Assembly: GCF_017254865.1 (NCBI RefSeq)
Contig: NZ_JAFKCV010000009.1
Span: forward strand, 121,064 to 185,063
DNA: 64,000 nt
Source of the DNA: Bowmanella dokdonensis
GTDB taxonomy: Bacteria; Pseudomonadota; Gammaproteobacteria; Enterobacterales; Alteromonadaceae
Direction of reading: 5' to 3'
Positions within the stretch are counted from its first letter, which is position 1. Each line of letters starts with the position of its first letter. Below, one piece after another: positions 9,147 to 16,834 of the stretch. Below the pieces are notes generated by a model. The model saw only the letters and a list, made by a program, of their open reading frames with translations. It did no database searches and was not told the DNA's origin. Position numbers and translations under genes: made by a program.

Positions 9147-9916
9147 CCCAGGTCAAACCGTTGCGTCTGGTGCAAATCACCGACTGCCATCTGTTTGCCG
9201 ATGTCGACACCCAAAGCCATGGGGATATCAACCCTTACCAGAGCCTGAAATCCGTCCTCAGTATGGCTGCACGTTTTGCTCCGGACCGGGTGCTGTTGAC
9301 CGGGGATCTTAGCAGCGATCTGAGTCGCCAGAGCTACCTGCACCTGCAGGGGCTATGGCTGGCGTCCGGGGTTTCTGCACCTCTGGATATAGTGCCTGGC
9401 AACCACGATGAGCCAACTCTGTTTGAAGAGCTGTTTTCCCGTCACATGACCTGGTTAGATGAACCGGTTGTGATGGGGAATTGGTGTCTGCATGGACTGA
9501 ACAGTCAGCATGAGGGAACCCTTGGGCGCGTGGGGGAACCTCAGTTGAGCAGGCTTGAACAACATATCATGAGGCGGCCCGACCTGTTTCATCTGGTGGC
9601 GGTACACCATCACCCCAAGCCCTGCAACAGTTGGCTGGACAACCATCCCTGGACCAACAGTGAGGATTTTCTCGCCCTGCTGGAGCGACAGCAGGGCATC
9701 AGGCTGGTTTTGCATGGTCATGTGCATGCGGACTTGCGCTGGCAGGTTGGCCAGACGGCAATCCTGGCCTGTCCTTCGACCTGCTGGCAGTGGCAACAGT
9801 CTGAGTATTTCAGTCTGGCCGATGAAACGGCGGGTCTGCGGCTCCTGGAGCTTTCCGCCGACGGCACTTTTGAAACCCGGGTGGAAAGACTGGATGCAGC
9901 CTCTTTCTGGCCATAG
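9143..9916 (+). CDS. cpdA: 3',5'-cyclic-AMP phosphodiesterase
   Basis: 257 residues with the calcineurin-like phosphoesterase motifs in order: ITDCH near the N-terminus, TGDLSSD, PGNHDEP, and HGHVHADL near residue 193. It hydrolyses cAMP to AMP and so lowers CRP-cAMP signalling. The ATG overlaps the yqiB stop by four bases, so it is translationally coupled. Length and position match the enteric gene. Confidence 0.93.
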   Translation: MTQVKPLRLVQITDCHLFADVDTQSHGDINPYQSLKSVLSMAARFAPDRVLLTGDLSSDLSRQSYLHLQGLWLASGVSAPLDIVPGNHDEPTLFEELFSRHMTWLDEPVVMGNWCLHGLNSQHEGTLGRVGEPQLSRLEQHIMRRPDLFHLVAVHHHPKPCNSWLDNHPWTNSEDFLALLERQQGIRLVLHGHVHADLRWQVGQTAILACPSTCWQWQQSEYFSLADETAGLRLLELSADGTFETRVERLDAASFWP

Positions 9917-9932
9917 TCAATCGGGCGCAACG

Positions 9933-10577
9933 ATGAAAAAAGCACAACCTGTTCTGATCTACCTGCACGGTTTTCTCAGTTCACCTCAGTCCGTCAAGGC
10001 GACCCAGGTCAGGCAGTACCTGGCAAGCCAGTATCCGCATATTCGCCTTGAAGTACCCCAACTGGCCAATTTCCCCGCGGCGGCTCTGGCTCAGGCCAGA
10101 GAGCTGGTGAAGCGCTATCAGGATACCTATCTGGGCTTTATCGGCAGCTCCATGGGCGGCTTTCTGGTCACCCATCTGGTCAACGAGTTTGGCGGCAAAG
10201 GGGTGTTGGTTAACCCTGCCGTGGATCCCCACCTTCTGCTGTGCGACTGGCTGGGCGAACATCAAAATCCTTACACCAAAGAAAAGTTTGTCCTTGGACC
10301 GCCCCATGTGGAGGAATTGCAGGCACTCTCACTGGGTAGACCAACAGAGCCGGACCGGTTCTGGGTATTGTTGCAAGAAGGTGACGAAACCCTAGATTAC
10401 CGTCTGGCAGCAAAGCGTTATGCCGGGGGACGGCTGACCGTCGAACCAGGCGGTAATCATGCCTTTACCGGTTTTGACCGGTATCTGCCGGAACTGGTGA
10501 CGTTTTTGTTCGGGCCGCAAAAGCAGGCGACAAACAGGGCGGGTGGGGAGATAATTGCCGGGCACCACATGAGTTGA
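9933..10577 (+). CDS. yqiA: YqiA-type alpha/beta-hydrolase esterase
   Basis: 214 residues with the nucleophile elbow GSSMGGF near residue 70 and the catalytic histidine in GGNHAFTGF near the end, the pattern of the YqiA esterase family. Its natural substrate is unknown. The ATG at 9933 is chosen, 16 bases after cpdA; a longer in-frame reading from inside cpdA is not conserved. It extends about 20 residues beyond the E. coli protein. It precedes parE by 88 bases. Confidence 0.88.
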   Translation: MKKAQPVLIYLHGFLSSPQSVKATQVRQYLASQYPHIRLEVPQLANFPAAALAQARELVKRYQDTYLGFIGSSMGGFLVTHLVNEFGGKGVLVNPAVDPHLLLCDWLGEHQNPYTKEKFVLGPPHVEELQALSLGRPTEPDRFWVLLQEGDETLDYRLAAKRYAGGRLTVEPGGNHAFTGFDRYLPELVTFLFGPQKQATNRAGGEIIAGHHMS

Positions 10578-10665
10578 TAACATCCAAACAAAACAACAGA
10601 ACCCGTCCCGAATAGATCCCGGCCGGATAATCTGTGCGACATCAACCCCAATTCAAAGAAGCAGC

Positions 10666-12564
10666 ATGTCGAATCAAAGCTATAACGCCGAAGCCATTGA
10701 GGTCTTAAGTGGTCTGGACCCGGTCAAACGTCGTCCGGGTATGTACACGGACACCACCAGGCCGAACCATCTGAGCCAGGAGGTCATTGACAACAGCGTC
10801 GACGAAGCTCTGGCCGGGCATGCCAGCAGCATCAAAGTCATACTGCACGAAGATCAGTCCCTTGAGGTCATCGATGACGGCCGCGGTATGCCGGTGGACA
10901 TCCACCCCGAGCATGGCATATCAGGGGTGGAGCTGATCATGACCAAGCTGCATGCGGGCGGCAAATTTTCCAATAAGAATTACCAGTTCTCCGGGGGGTT
11001 GCACGGGGTTGGGATTTCTGTGGTCAATGCCCTTTCCACCAGGGTGGAGGTGACCATCCGTCGGGACGGTCAGGTTTACCAGATGGCCTTTGCCAATGGT
11101 GACAAAGTGGAAGAGCTGGCGGTCATCGACAGTTGTGGTAAACGTAATACCGGCACCCGGGTAAGGTTCTGGCCCGATCCACAGTATTTCGATTCGCCCA
11201 GGTTCGGCGTCAGCAAGCTGCTGCATATTTTGCGCGCCAAGGCGGTACTGTGCCCGGGGCTGCGCATTCGCTTCGAAGATAAAGTCTCTCAACAGTCTCA
11301 CGAATGGCATTACGAAGACGGCCTGAAAGATTATCTGTTCCAGTCAGTGGGCGAGAGTGTCAGTATTCCCCAGAACAGCCCGTTTGTGGGCAGTTTTGCC
11401 GGCAACCATGAGGCTGCCGACTGGGCGGTGATCTGGCTGCCGGAAGGTGGCGAGCTGCTGACCGAAAGCTATGTGAACCTGATCCCGACGGTCCAGGGAG
11501 GCACCCATGTGAATGGTCTGCGCCAGGGCCTGCTGGAGTCCATGCGCGAATTCTGTGAGTTTCGCAACCTGATGCCCAGAGGCATCAAGCTGACGCCTGA
11601 GGATATCTGGGACAGATGCAGCTATATTCTGTCCACCAAAATGCAGGATCCCCAGTTTGCCGGGCAGACCAAGGAAAGGCTGTCCTCACGTCAGGCCGCG
11701 GCCTTTGTGTCAGGCGTGGTCAAGGATGCCTTCAGCCTGTGGCTGAACCAGCATACGGACATTGCCGAGCAACTGGCGGAGATGTGCATCAACAATGCCC
11801 AGCGCCGCTTGCGCCAAATCAAGAAGGTGGAACGCAAGAAAGTGACCCAGGGGCCGGCGTTGCCCGGCAAGCTCACCGATTGTTCTACTCAGGACAACAG
11901 TCGCTCGGAGCTTTTCCTGGTGGAAGGGGATTCGGCAGGGGGCTCGGCCAAACAGGCCAGGGACAGGGAATTCCAGGCGGTGATGCCCCTGCGCGGTAAG
12001 ATCCTCAATACCTGGGAGGTGGAGTCCAGCCAGGTACTGGGCTCTCAGGAGATCCACGATATTTCCGTGGCGCTGGGGATCGATCCGGATTCGAGCGATC
12101 TGTCCGGCCTGCGTTACGGTAAGGTCTGCATCCTGGCAGACGCCGATTCGGATGGTCTGCATATTGCCACCTTGCTGTGTGCCCTGTTTATCCGTCATTT
12201 CCGCGCCCTGGTGAACCAGGGCCACGTCTATGTGGCCATGCCGCCGCTGTTTCGTATCGATGTGGGCAAGGAGGTTTACTATGCCCTGGACGAAGGTGAG
12301 AAACAGGGAGTCCTGGACAGGATCGACGCCGAAAACAAACGCGGCAAGGTGAATGTGCAGCGATTCAAGGGGTTGGGCGAGATGAATCCCCTGCAACTGC
12401 GGGAGACCACCATGGATCCCAATACCCGCCGTCTTGTTCAACTGACCGTCGATGACGACCAGCATACCCTGGAACTGATGGACATGCTGCTGGCCAAGAA
12501 ACGCTCAGCTGATCGCAAGGATTGGTTGGAAAGCAAAGGTAATCTGGCCATCATCGATGTCTGA
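10666..12564 (+). CDS. parE: DNA topoisomerase IV subunit B
   Basis: 632 residues, the usual length. The GHKL ATPase domain (VIDNSVDEALAGHA, then GGLHGVGISVVNALS) is followed by the transducer and the TOPRIM domain with EGDSAGGSAKQ and DADSDGLHI, and the C-terminal FKGLGEMNPLQL. With ParC it decatenates daughter chromosomes. The ParC gene is not adjacent. ATG 10666 follows an AGAAG-type ribosome-binding site. The next gene overlaps by eight bases. Confidence 0.97.
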   Translation: MSNQSYNAEAIEVLSGLDPVKRRPGMYTDTTRPNHLSQEVIDNSVDEALAGHASSIKVILHEDQSLEVIDDGRGMPVDIHPEHGISGVELIMTKLHAGGKFSNKNYQFSGGLHGVGISVVNALSTRVEVTIRRDGQVYQMAFANGDKVEELAVIDSCGKRNTGTRVRFWPDPQYFDSPRFGVSKLLHILRAKAVLCPGLRIRFEDKVSQQSHEWHYEDGLKDYLFQSVGESVSIPQNSPFVGSFAGNHEAADWAVIWLPEGGELLTESYVNLIPTVQGGTHVNGLRQGLLESMREFCEFRNLMPRGIKLTPEDIWDRCSYILSTKMQDPQFAGQTKERLSSRQAAAFVSGVVKDAFSLWLNQHTDIAEQLAEMCINNAQRRLRQIKKVERKKVTQGPALPGKLTDCSTQDNSRSELFLVEGDSAGGSAKQARDREFQAVMPLRGKILNTWEVESSQVLGSQEIHDISVALGIDPDSSDLSGLRYGKVCILADADSDGLHIATLLCALFIRHFRALVNQGHVYVAMPPLFRIDVGKEVYYALDEGEKQGVLDRIDAENKRGKVNVQRFKGLGEMNPLQLRETTMDPNTRRLVQLTVDDDQHTLELMDMLLAKKRSADRKDWLESKGNLAIIDV

Positions 12565-13837
12565 TTTTTTCCGGCGACTTTCCCTTTTAGCCCTGTTACT
12601 GCTTTCCTTGCTGCTGGCAGCCGGCGTGGCACTGGTATTTCTGACGGTGCAGGACCAGGCCTGGGTAAGGGCCGACAGCGCCGAGCAGGTAGACAGGGCT
12701 GAGACCCTCAGTGGACTCTTGCCGCAGATCAAGAATCTCCATGCCAGAAGCCACAGAAAACAGACAGTGACCCTGACTGAGGAGCAGATGGGGAGCCTGG
12801 TTGGTCTGCTTCAACGGGCCTGGCCTGCTGTACAGGGCCAAGTGAATCTGCATCAGGAACTGAGCCTGTTGGTACTGAGCATCCAGCTTCCGGATAACCC
12901 CCTGGGCGCTTATCTGAATATCAAGGCGGAACTGTTCCCGGGTCCGGGGTTATCACTGGGGGGGCTGCAGTTGGGTAGTCTTAGTGTCCCGGATGCACTC
13001 TTCACCAAGTTATTGACCTGGTTGGTTGACTGGCGGCTGGGCACGGATATTGGCGAAGAATTGCTGACACGTATCGACAGGGTAGAGATGAACGGGCAGA
13101 GCCTGACTGTTCACTTGTCGCCCATGGCGGACCTGTTGTCGCGGCTCAAAAGCATCCCCAGGGAAGCCCTCTCCCTGGAAGACGAGCAACAGGTCAACAG
13201 GATTGCCGGACATCTGACCTGGCTGGCTGCCCAGCCCGACCATCAGCGATTGACCCCCTACCTGAATGGCCTGTTTACAAGAGTCGTGGAGGCCATCAGC
13301 CAGGGCGCCGAACCGGTCAGGGAAAATGAGGCGGCTTTGCTGGCGCTTGCCATCTATGCGGGTAACTATAGATTTGCCCATTTTATTTCCGGGTTGCGGG
13401 ACGAGGTGGGGGTGATTCCAACCTCTAATGTGCCACTGCAACTGGCAGGCCGGGAAGATCTTGCGTTGCATTTTATCTATTCGGCTGCCATCAAGTTGCT
13501 GTCAGAGCAGGGAATCAGCCTGGCAATCGGTGAATTCAAGGAGCTGATGGACAGGGCCAGGGGCGGCAGTGGCTTCAGTTTTGCCGATCTGGCTGCCGAT
13601 ATGGCAGGCATTCAATTGGCCCTGCGGTCAACCGGTGAGCCGGGTGCAGCGGAGATGGCGCACCGGCTGGCGGGGGTAACGGACGAATCAGCCTACTTTC
13701 CCCCTGTGCATCACCTTCCTGAGGGGCTGAGCAAGGACGACTTCCAGGCCGCCTTTGATAAGGTTGACAGCCCAGCCTACCAGGCCCAGGTGAAGGCCAT
13801 CGAGCAGACCATTCAGGCATTGCCAATCTATCGCTGA
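12557..13837 (+). CDS. Uncharacterised membrane-anchored protein downstream of parE
   Basis: 426 residues, no family recognised. One N-terminal transmembrane helix (about residues 9-30, LSLLALLLLSLLLAAGVALVF) is followed by a large, presumably periplasmic part. This begins with about 150 residues of strand-rich sequence (AsmA/DUF-like pattern VNLHQELSLLVLSIQLP); a helical second half follows. The ATG lies inside the last codons of parE (eight-base overlap), so its translation is tied to parE. A terminator stands four bases after its stop. I cannot assign a function. Confidence 0.75.
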   Translation: MSDFFRRLSLLALLLLSLLLAAGVALVFLTVQDQAWVRADSAEQVDRAETLSGLLPQIKNLHARSHRKQTVTLTEEQMGSLVGLLQRAWPAVQGQVNLHQELSLLVLSIQLPDNPLGAYLNIKAELFPGPGLSLGGLQLGSLSVPDALFTKLLTWLVDWRLGTDIGEELLTRIDRVEMNGQSLTVHLSPMADLLSRLKSIPREALSLEDEQQVNRIAGHLTWLAAQPDHQRLTPYLNGLFTRVVEAISQGAEPVRENEAALLALAIYAGNYRFAHFISGLRDEVGVIPTSNVPLQLAGREDLALHFIYSAAIKLLSEQGISLAIGEFKELMDRARGGSGFSFADLAADMAGIQLALRSTGEPGAAEMAHRLAGVTDESAYFPPVHHLPEGLSKDDFQAAFDKVDSPAYQAQVKAIEQTIQALPIYR

Positions 13838-13840
13838 CAG

Positions 13841-13860
13841 AGACGGATGATCCGTCTTTT
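13841..13860 (+). terminator. Rho-independent terminator closing the parE operon
   Basis: Seven-base stem AGACGGA/TCCGTCT with a three-base loop and a TTT(T) tail, starting directly after the stop codon at 13837. Confidence 0.8.
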
Positions 13861-13933
13861 ACTGCAAATCGTCGGGCTGACAGGAAGAGGAACGGCGATA
13901 GTTTCAGCAACCTAACACAAAGGAGAAAAGCAA

Positions 13934-14806
13934 TTGGAAATCTGGCTGGATAGGACACTGACCTTCATGTTCGAGCAGAAGCTCGTGATGTCGATCCTGC
14001 TTATCCTGGTGTTTCTGACCATCAGACGTCTGATTGTACGCGCCATCCGCAGGCGGGCCAAACGTCGCGCCGAAGACAAACGCCATGTGGTGAATGCGGT
14101 AAAGAACATCGTCAACCTGGCCGTGGTGATCTTTCTGCTGTTGCTCTGGTCGGCCGAAATCCAGCACCTGGCTTTGTCTATCGCGGCCTTTATGGTGGCT
14201 ATCGTGCTGGCGACCCGGGAGTTTATTCAATGTGTGACGGGTTTCGTCTATGCCACCAGTTCGCGGATGTTTCGGGTGGGCGACTGGGTGCAGGTGGGGG
14301 ATTATTGCGGCGAAGTCATGGAGTCGGACTGGTTTACCCTGACCCTGCTGGAAGTGGATATGACAAGCTACGAATACTCAGGTAAGACCCTGAACCTGCC
14401 AAACAATATGCTCATGACCCAGGTGGTTAAAAACCTCAATTTCCTCAAGCGCTATTCGAGCCACAGTTTCACCCTGGTCAGGGACCAGAGCATCAATGTG
14501 TTTGCCATTCAGGATGAGCTGCTGGCGCTTGCCAAACAGCACTGTGAGCATTTTCATGAGGTGGCGCAACGATACAACAGTTTGATCCAGAAACGTCTGG
14601 ATGTGGCGATAGCCGGCCCGGATCCTGAAGTCCGTATTACGACCAATCATCTGGGCGATACGGAGACCCACATCAAGGTGTTTTGCCCCACCGATCAGGT
14701 CATTGACATCGAACAGAAAATTACCCGGGACTTTATGCGGCTATGGTATGAAAAGAAACAATTACTGACCGGCGCAGGCGGAAAACCGAGCGTAGGCAAG
14801 AGCTGA
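13934..14806 (+). CDS. Small-conductance mechanosensitive channel family protein (MscS-like)
   Basis: 290 residues: three predicted membrane helices (about 18-34, 60-76, 78-98), then the MscS beta domain (FRVGDWVQVGDYCGEVMESD) and a C-terminal cytoplasmic domain. The pore-lining helix is glycine-poor compared with E. coli MscS. Translation most likely begins at a TTG (13934), because AAAGGAG stands eight bases upstream and no ATG fits. It would release osmolytes on hypo-osmotic shock. It is transcribed alone after the parE-operon terminator. Confidence 0.85.
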   Translation: MEIWLDRTLTFMFEQKLVMSILLILVFLTIRRLIVRAIRRRAKRRAEDKRHVVNAVKNIVNLAVVIFLLLLWSAEIQHLALSIAAFMVAIVLATREFIQCVTGFVYATSSRMFRVGDWVQVGDYCGEVMESDWFTLTLLEVDMTSYEYSGKTLNLPNNMLMTQVVKNLNFLKRYSSHSFTLVRDQSINVFAIQDELLALAKQHCEHFHEVAQRYNSLIQKRLDVAIAGPDPEVRITTNHLGDTETHIKVFCPTDQVIDIEQKITRDFMRLWYEKKQLLTGAGGKPSVGKS

Positions 14807-15118
14807 ACCGGGCCTGTTGGAGCTCAGGAGTAACAATTTGTATCAAGCTGGTAAAAACAATAGTCAGAATCACTAATGCGGACTCTTTGTGGAAAGAAAA
14901 TTTCCATGTTGGTTATTTCTCACCCAGCTTGACGAGTTCCCGACAGGCCTTATTGAGTAGCTCTTTCTAAGAGAAATGTTATTTTTTTCAGTAAGATAGT
15001 TTTTATTTTTCACAACACTTCAATTAATTTATTTGAGAAAGCCACAAAACTTTCAACAAACTATCGTAAAAATCTATTGTTTGACAGGAATCAGCATCTG
15101 AGAGGATGAAAAGCCTTC
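14807..15118. other. AT-rich intergenic gap of 312 bases with a possible gene-end remnant
   Basis: The middle (about 14960-15085) is much richer in A and T than its surroundings. On the minus strand around 14925-14975 an open stretch reads ELLNKACRELVKLGEK and stop, which looks like the C-terminus of a helical protein but is closed by a stop one codon upstream. No RNA gene or promoter could be recognised. Confidence 0.35.
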
Positions 15119-15679
15119 CTAAGGCTCTATCTGATTGAACAGGGCGCGGATCTGCAACAGCTCATCTTCGAAGCGCCAGTCCTGAAGTTGTATCTCGTAA
15201 GGGTCGGTCAACTGAATACTGCTGACTTCTGAGCTTGCCCATTCAGGGACGGGGAATTCCATGAATTCCTTACCAAAATTTCCCTGCAACTGGCACTGAT
15301 AGAAGCGAAAGCCTTCAGCATTCCGGCCGAGGTATTCCCCCACCTCAACGTTGAAGCCGGTCTCTTCCCAGGTCTCCCTGTGGGCCGTGCATTGGGCGCT
15401 TTCGTCCCCGTTGGATAAGCCCCCCGGCAGGTCCAGCCGGCCCGAATGTCGGTGGCCTATTGTAACCAGCCACTTGTCGATTTTGATTAGGCAGGCTGCA
15501 TTTCCAGGGGTAGCCTCTCTGGCTTGTTCATTGACCCTGCACATGGGCTGGGCCGGCGGTTCCACCGTACAGGCCAGCAGGACAAGGCTGCAGGCAACAA
15601 TTATTCTTATTCGCAAGTTTTCAATGTTTCGTTGGTTGTGACGGTAGCCTATTAAGGACGATGGGGGAAAGTGTGTCAA
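15119..15679 (-). CDS. Nudix hydrolase with an N-terminal membrane anchor (probable lipoprotein)
   Basis: 186 residues from a TTG at 15679, supported by a GGAG seven bases upstream. A basic leader is followed by a hydrophobic run and the lipobox-like VLLAC (Cys37), then TVEPP, so the mature protein is probably lipid-anchored and periplasmic. The Nudix box is complete at about residues 87-109: Gly, five residues, Glu, seven residues, then RETWEETGF. The substrate is unknown. Most Nudix enzymes are cytosolic, so a secreted one is unusual. It is divergent from the RND operon by about 100 bases. Confidence 0.75.
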   Translation of the reverse strand: MTHFPPSSLIGYRHNQRNIENLRIRIIVACSLVLLACTVEPPAQPMCRVNEQAREATPGNAACLIKIDKWLVTIGHRHSGRLDLPGGLSNGDESAQCTAHRETWEETGFNVEVGEYLGRNAEGFRFYQCQLQGNFGKEFMEFPVPEWASSEVSSIQLTDPYEIQLQDWRFEDELLQIRALFNQIEP

Positions 15680-15781
15680 TCACTAGCTCCGTGGCCATAC
15701 TGGGTAGGGTAACAATTTTGCTCTCCCCTGTTTTTTTACACGGGGCGGGCAAACGAGACTAACTAGAGGCATCTGGCATTT

Positions 15782-16831
15782 ATGAAGAAGACATTCTATC
15801 TGTCCCCCGTGTTAATCCTGCTGGTGCTGGTCACCGGCCTGACGGTCTACCTGTACAGCAGCGAATCACAGGAGCAGCAAGCGAGGACAATGCCAGTCAT
15901 CCCGGTGACCGTCCTGCCGGCAAGTAAACAGGAATTTGCCGTGATAATCGAGGCGCTGGGCACGGCCCGGGCCAATGAGGCCGTGGAGATCACCGCCCTG
16001 GAGAGTGAGATAGTCGACCGGGTGGCCTTTGACGATGGTGATCTGGTGGAAAAGGGTCAGTTGCTGGTCAGCCTCAACAACCGTGAAGAGCGGGCCAGGG
16101 TCAATGAACTGGAAGTCAACCTGCAGGAGGCCAAGCGCCAGTTGATGCGTTACCGGGACCTGGCCAGGGAAAACGCCACCTCAGCTCAGTTACTGGATGC
16201 CCAGGATGCCAGGGTTGATGCATTGGCGGCGCAGCTGGAAGTGGCCAATGCGCAGTTGGCCGAACTGGAAATCCGTGCCCCTTTCGCCGGTAAGCTGGGG
16301 ATCAGGCGCATCAGCAAAGGCGCATTGGTACGGCCGGGCGACGTGATTACCACCCTGGATGATCTGGAACAGGTGAAAGTCGATTTCAGTATCTCAGAAG
16401 CCCACCTGCCTGATGTGGCTACCGAACAACTGGTGGTGGCCAGGACAGTGGCTTATCCGGGACAGACGTTTCGCGGTAAGATCATGAGTATCGATTCCAG
16501 AATCGATCCTGTTACCCGCTCAGTGCAGGTGAGAGCGCTGATTGACAACCCGGGTTACAAGCTTAGGCCCGGCATGTTGCTGCAAATTAACTTGCAGAAG
16601 CAGGTGCTCAATACATTGGTCCTGCCGGAAGGGGCCCTGACCCCGGTTCAGGATAAACAGTTCGTTTATGTGGTGGAAGATGACAAGGCCCGCCAGGTTG
16701 AAGTCAGGGTAGGCCGACGCAAACCGGGTCTGGCGCAGATTCTTTCCGGTATCGAAGAGGGTGACCTGGTGGTGGTGGAAGGCACGCTAAAACTCAGTGA
16801 TGGCGTTGCAGTCAAAGTGCTGGAGCAATAA
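15782..16831 (+). CDS. RND efflux periplasmic adaptor subunit
   Basis: 349 residues of membrane-fusion (HlyD/MexA-like) type. An N-terminal uncleaved-looking helix (residues 9-26) is followed by the lipoyl half-motifs (EIVDRVAFDDGDLVEKGQLL and IRAPFAGKLGIRRISKGALV) flanking a coiled-coil hairpin at about residues 105-160; the beta-barrel and membrane-proximal domains follow. It links the RND pump to an outer-membrane channel. Only three bases separate it from the pump gene. No channel gene follows, so TolC at 6.5-7.8 kb is the likely partner. Confidence 0.92.
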   Translation: MKKTFYLSPVLILLVLVTGLTVYLYSSESQEQQARTMPVIPVTVLPASKQEFAVIIEALGTARANEAVEITALESEIVDRVAFDDGDLVEKGQLLVSLNNREERARVNELEVNLQEAKRQLMRYRDLARENATSAQLLDAQDARVDALAAQLEVANAQLAELEIRAPFAGKLGIRRISKGALVRPGDVITTLDDLEQVKVDFSISEAHLPDVATEQLVVARTVAYPGQTFRGKIMSIDSRIDPVTRSVQVRALIDNPGYKLRPGMLLQINLQKQVLNTLVLPEGALTPVQDKQFVYVVEDDKARQVEVRVGRRKPGLAQILSGIEEGDLVVVEGTLKLSDGVAVKVLEQ

Positions 16832-16834
16832 GCC

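Noticed and set aside
9660..9932. N-terminal extension of the YqiA frame inside cpdA.
   Set aside because: The extension overlaps conserved CpdA motifs and is not YqiA-like; the ATG at 9933 fits the family.
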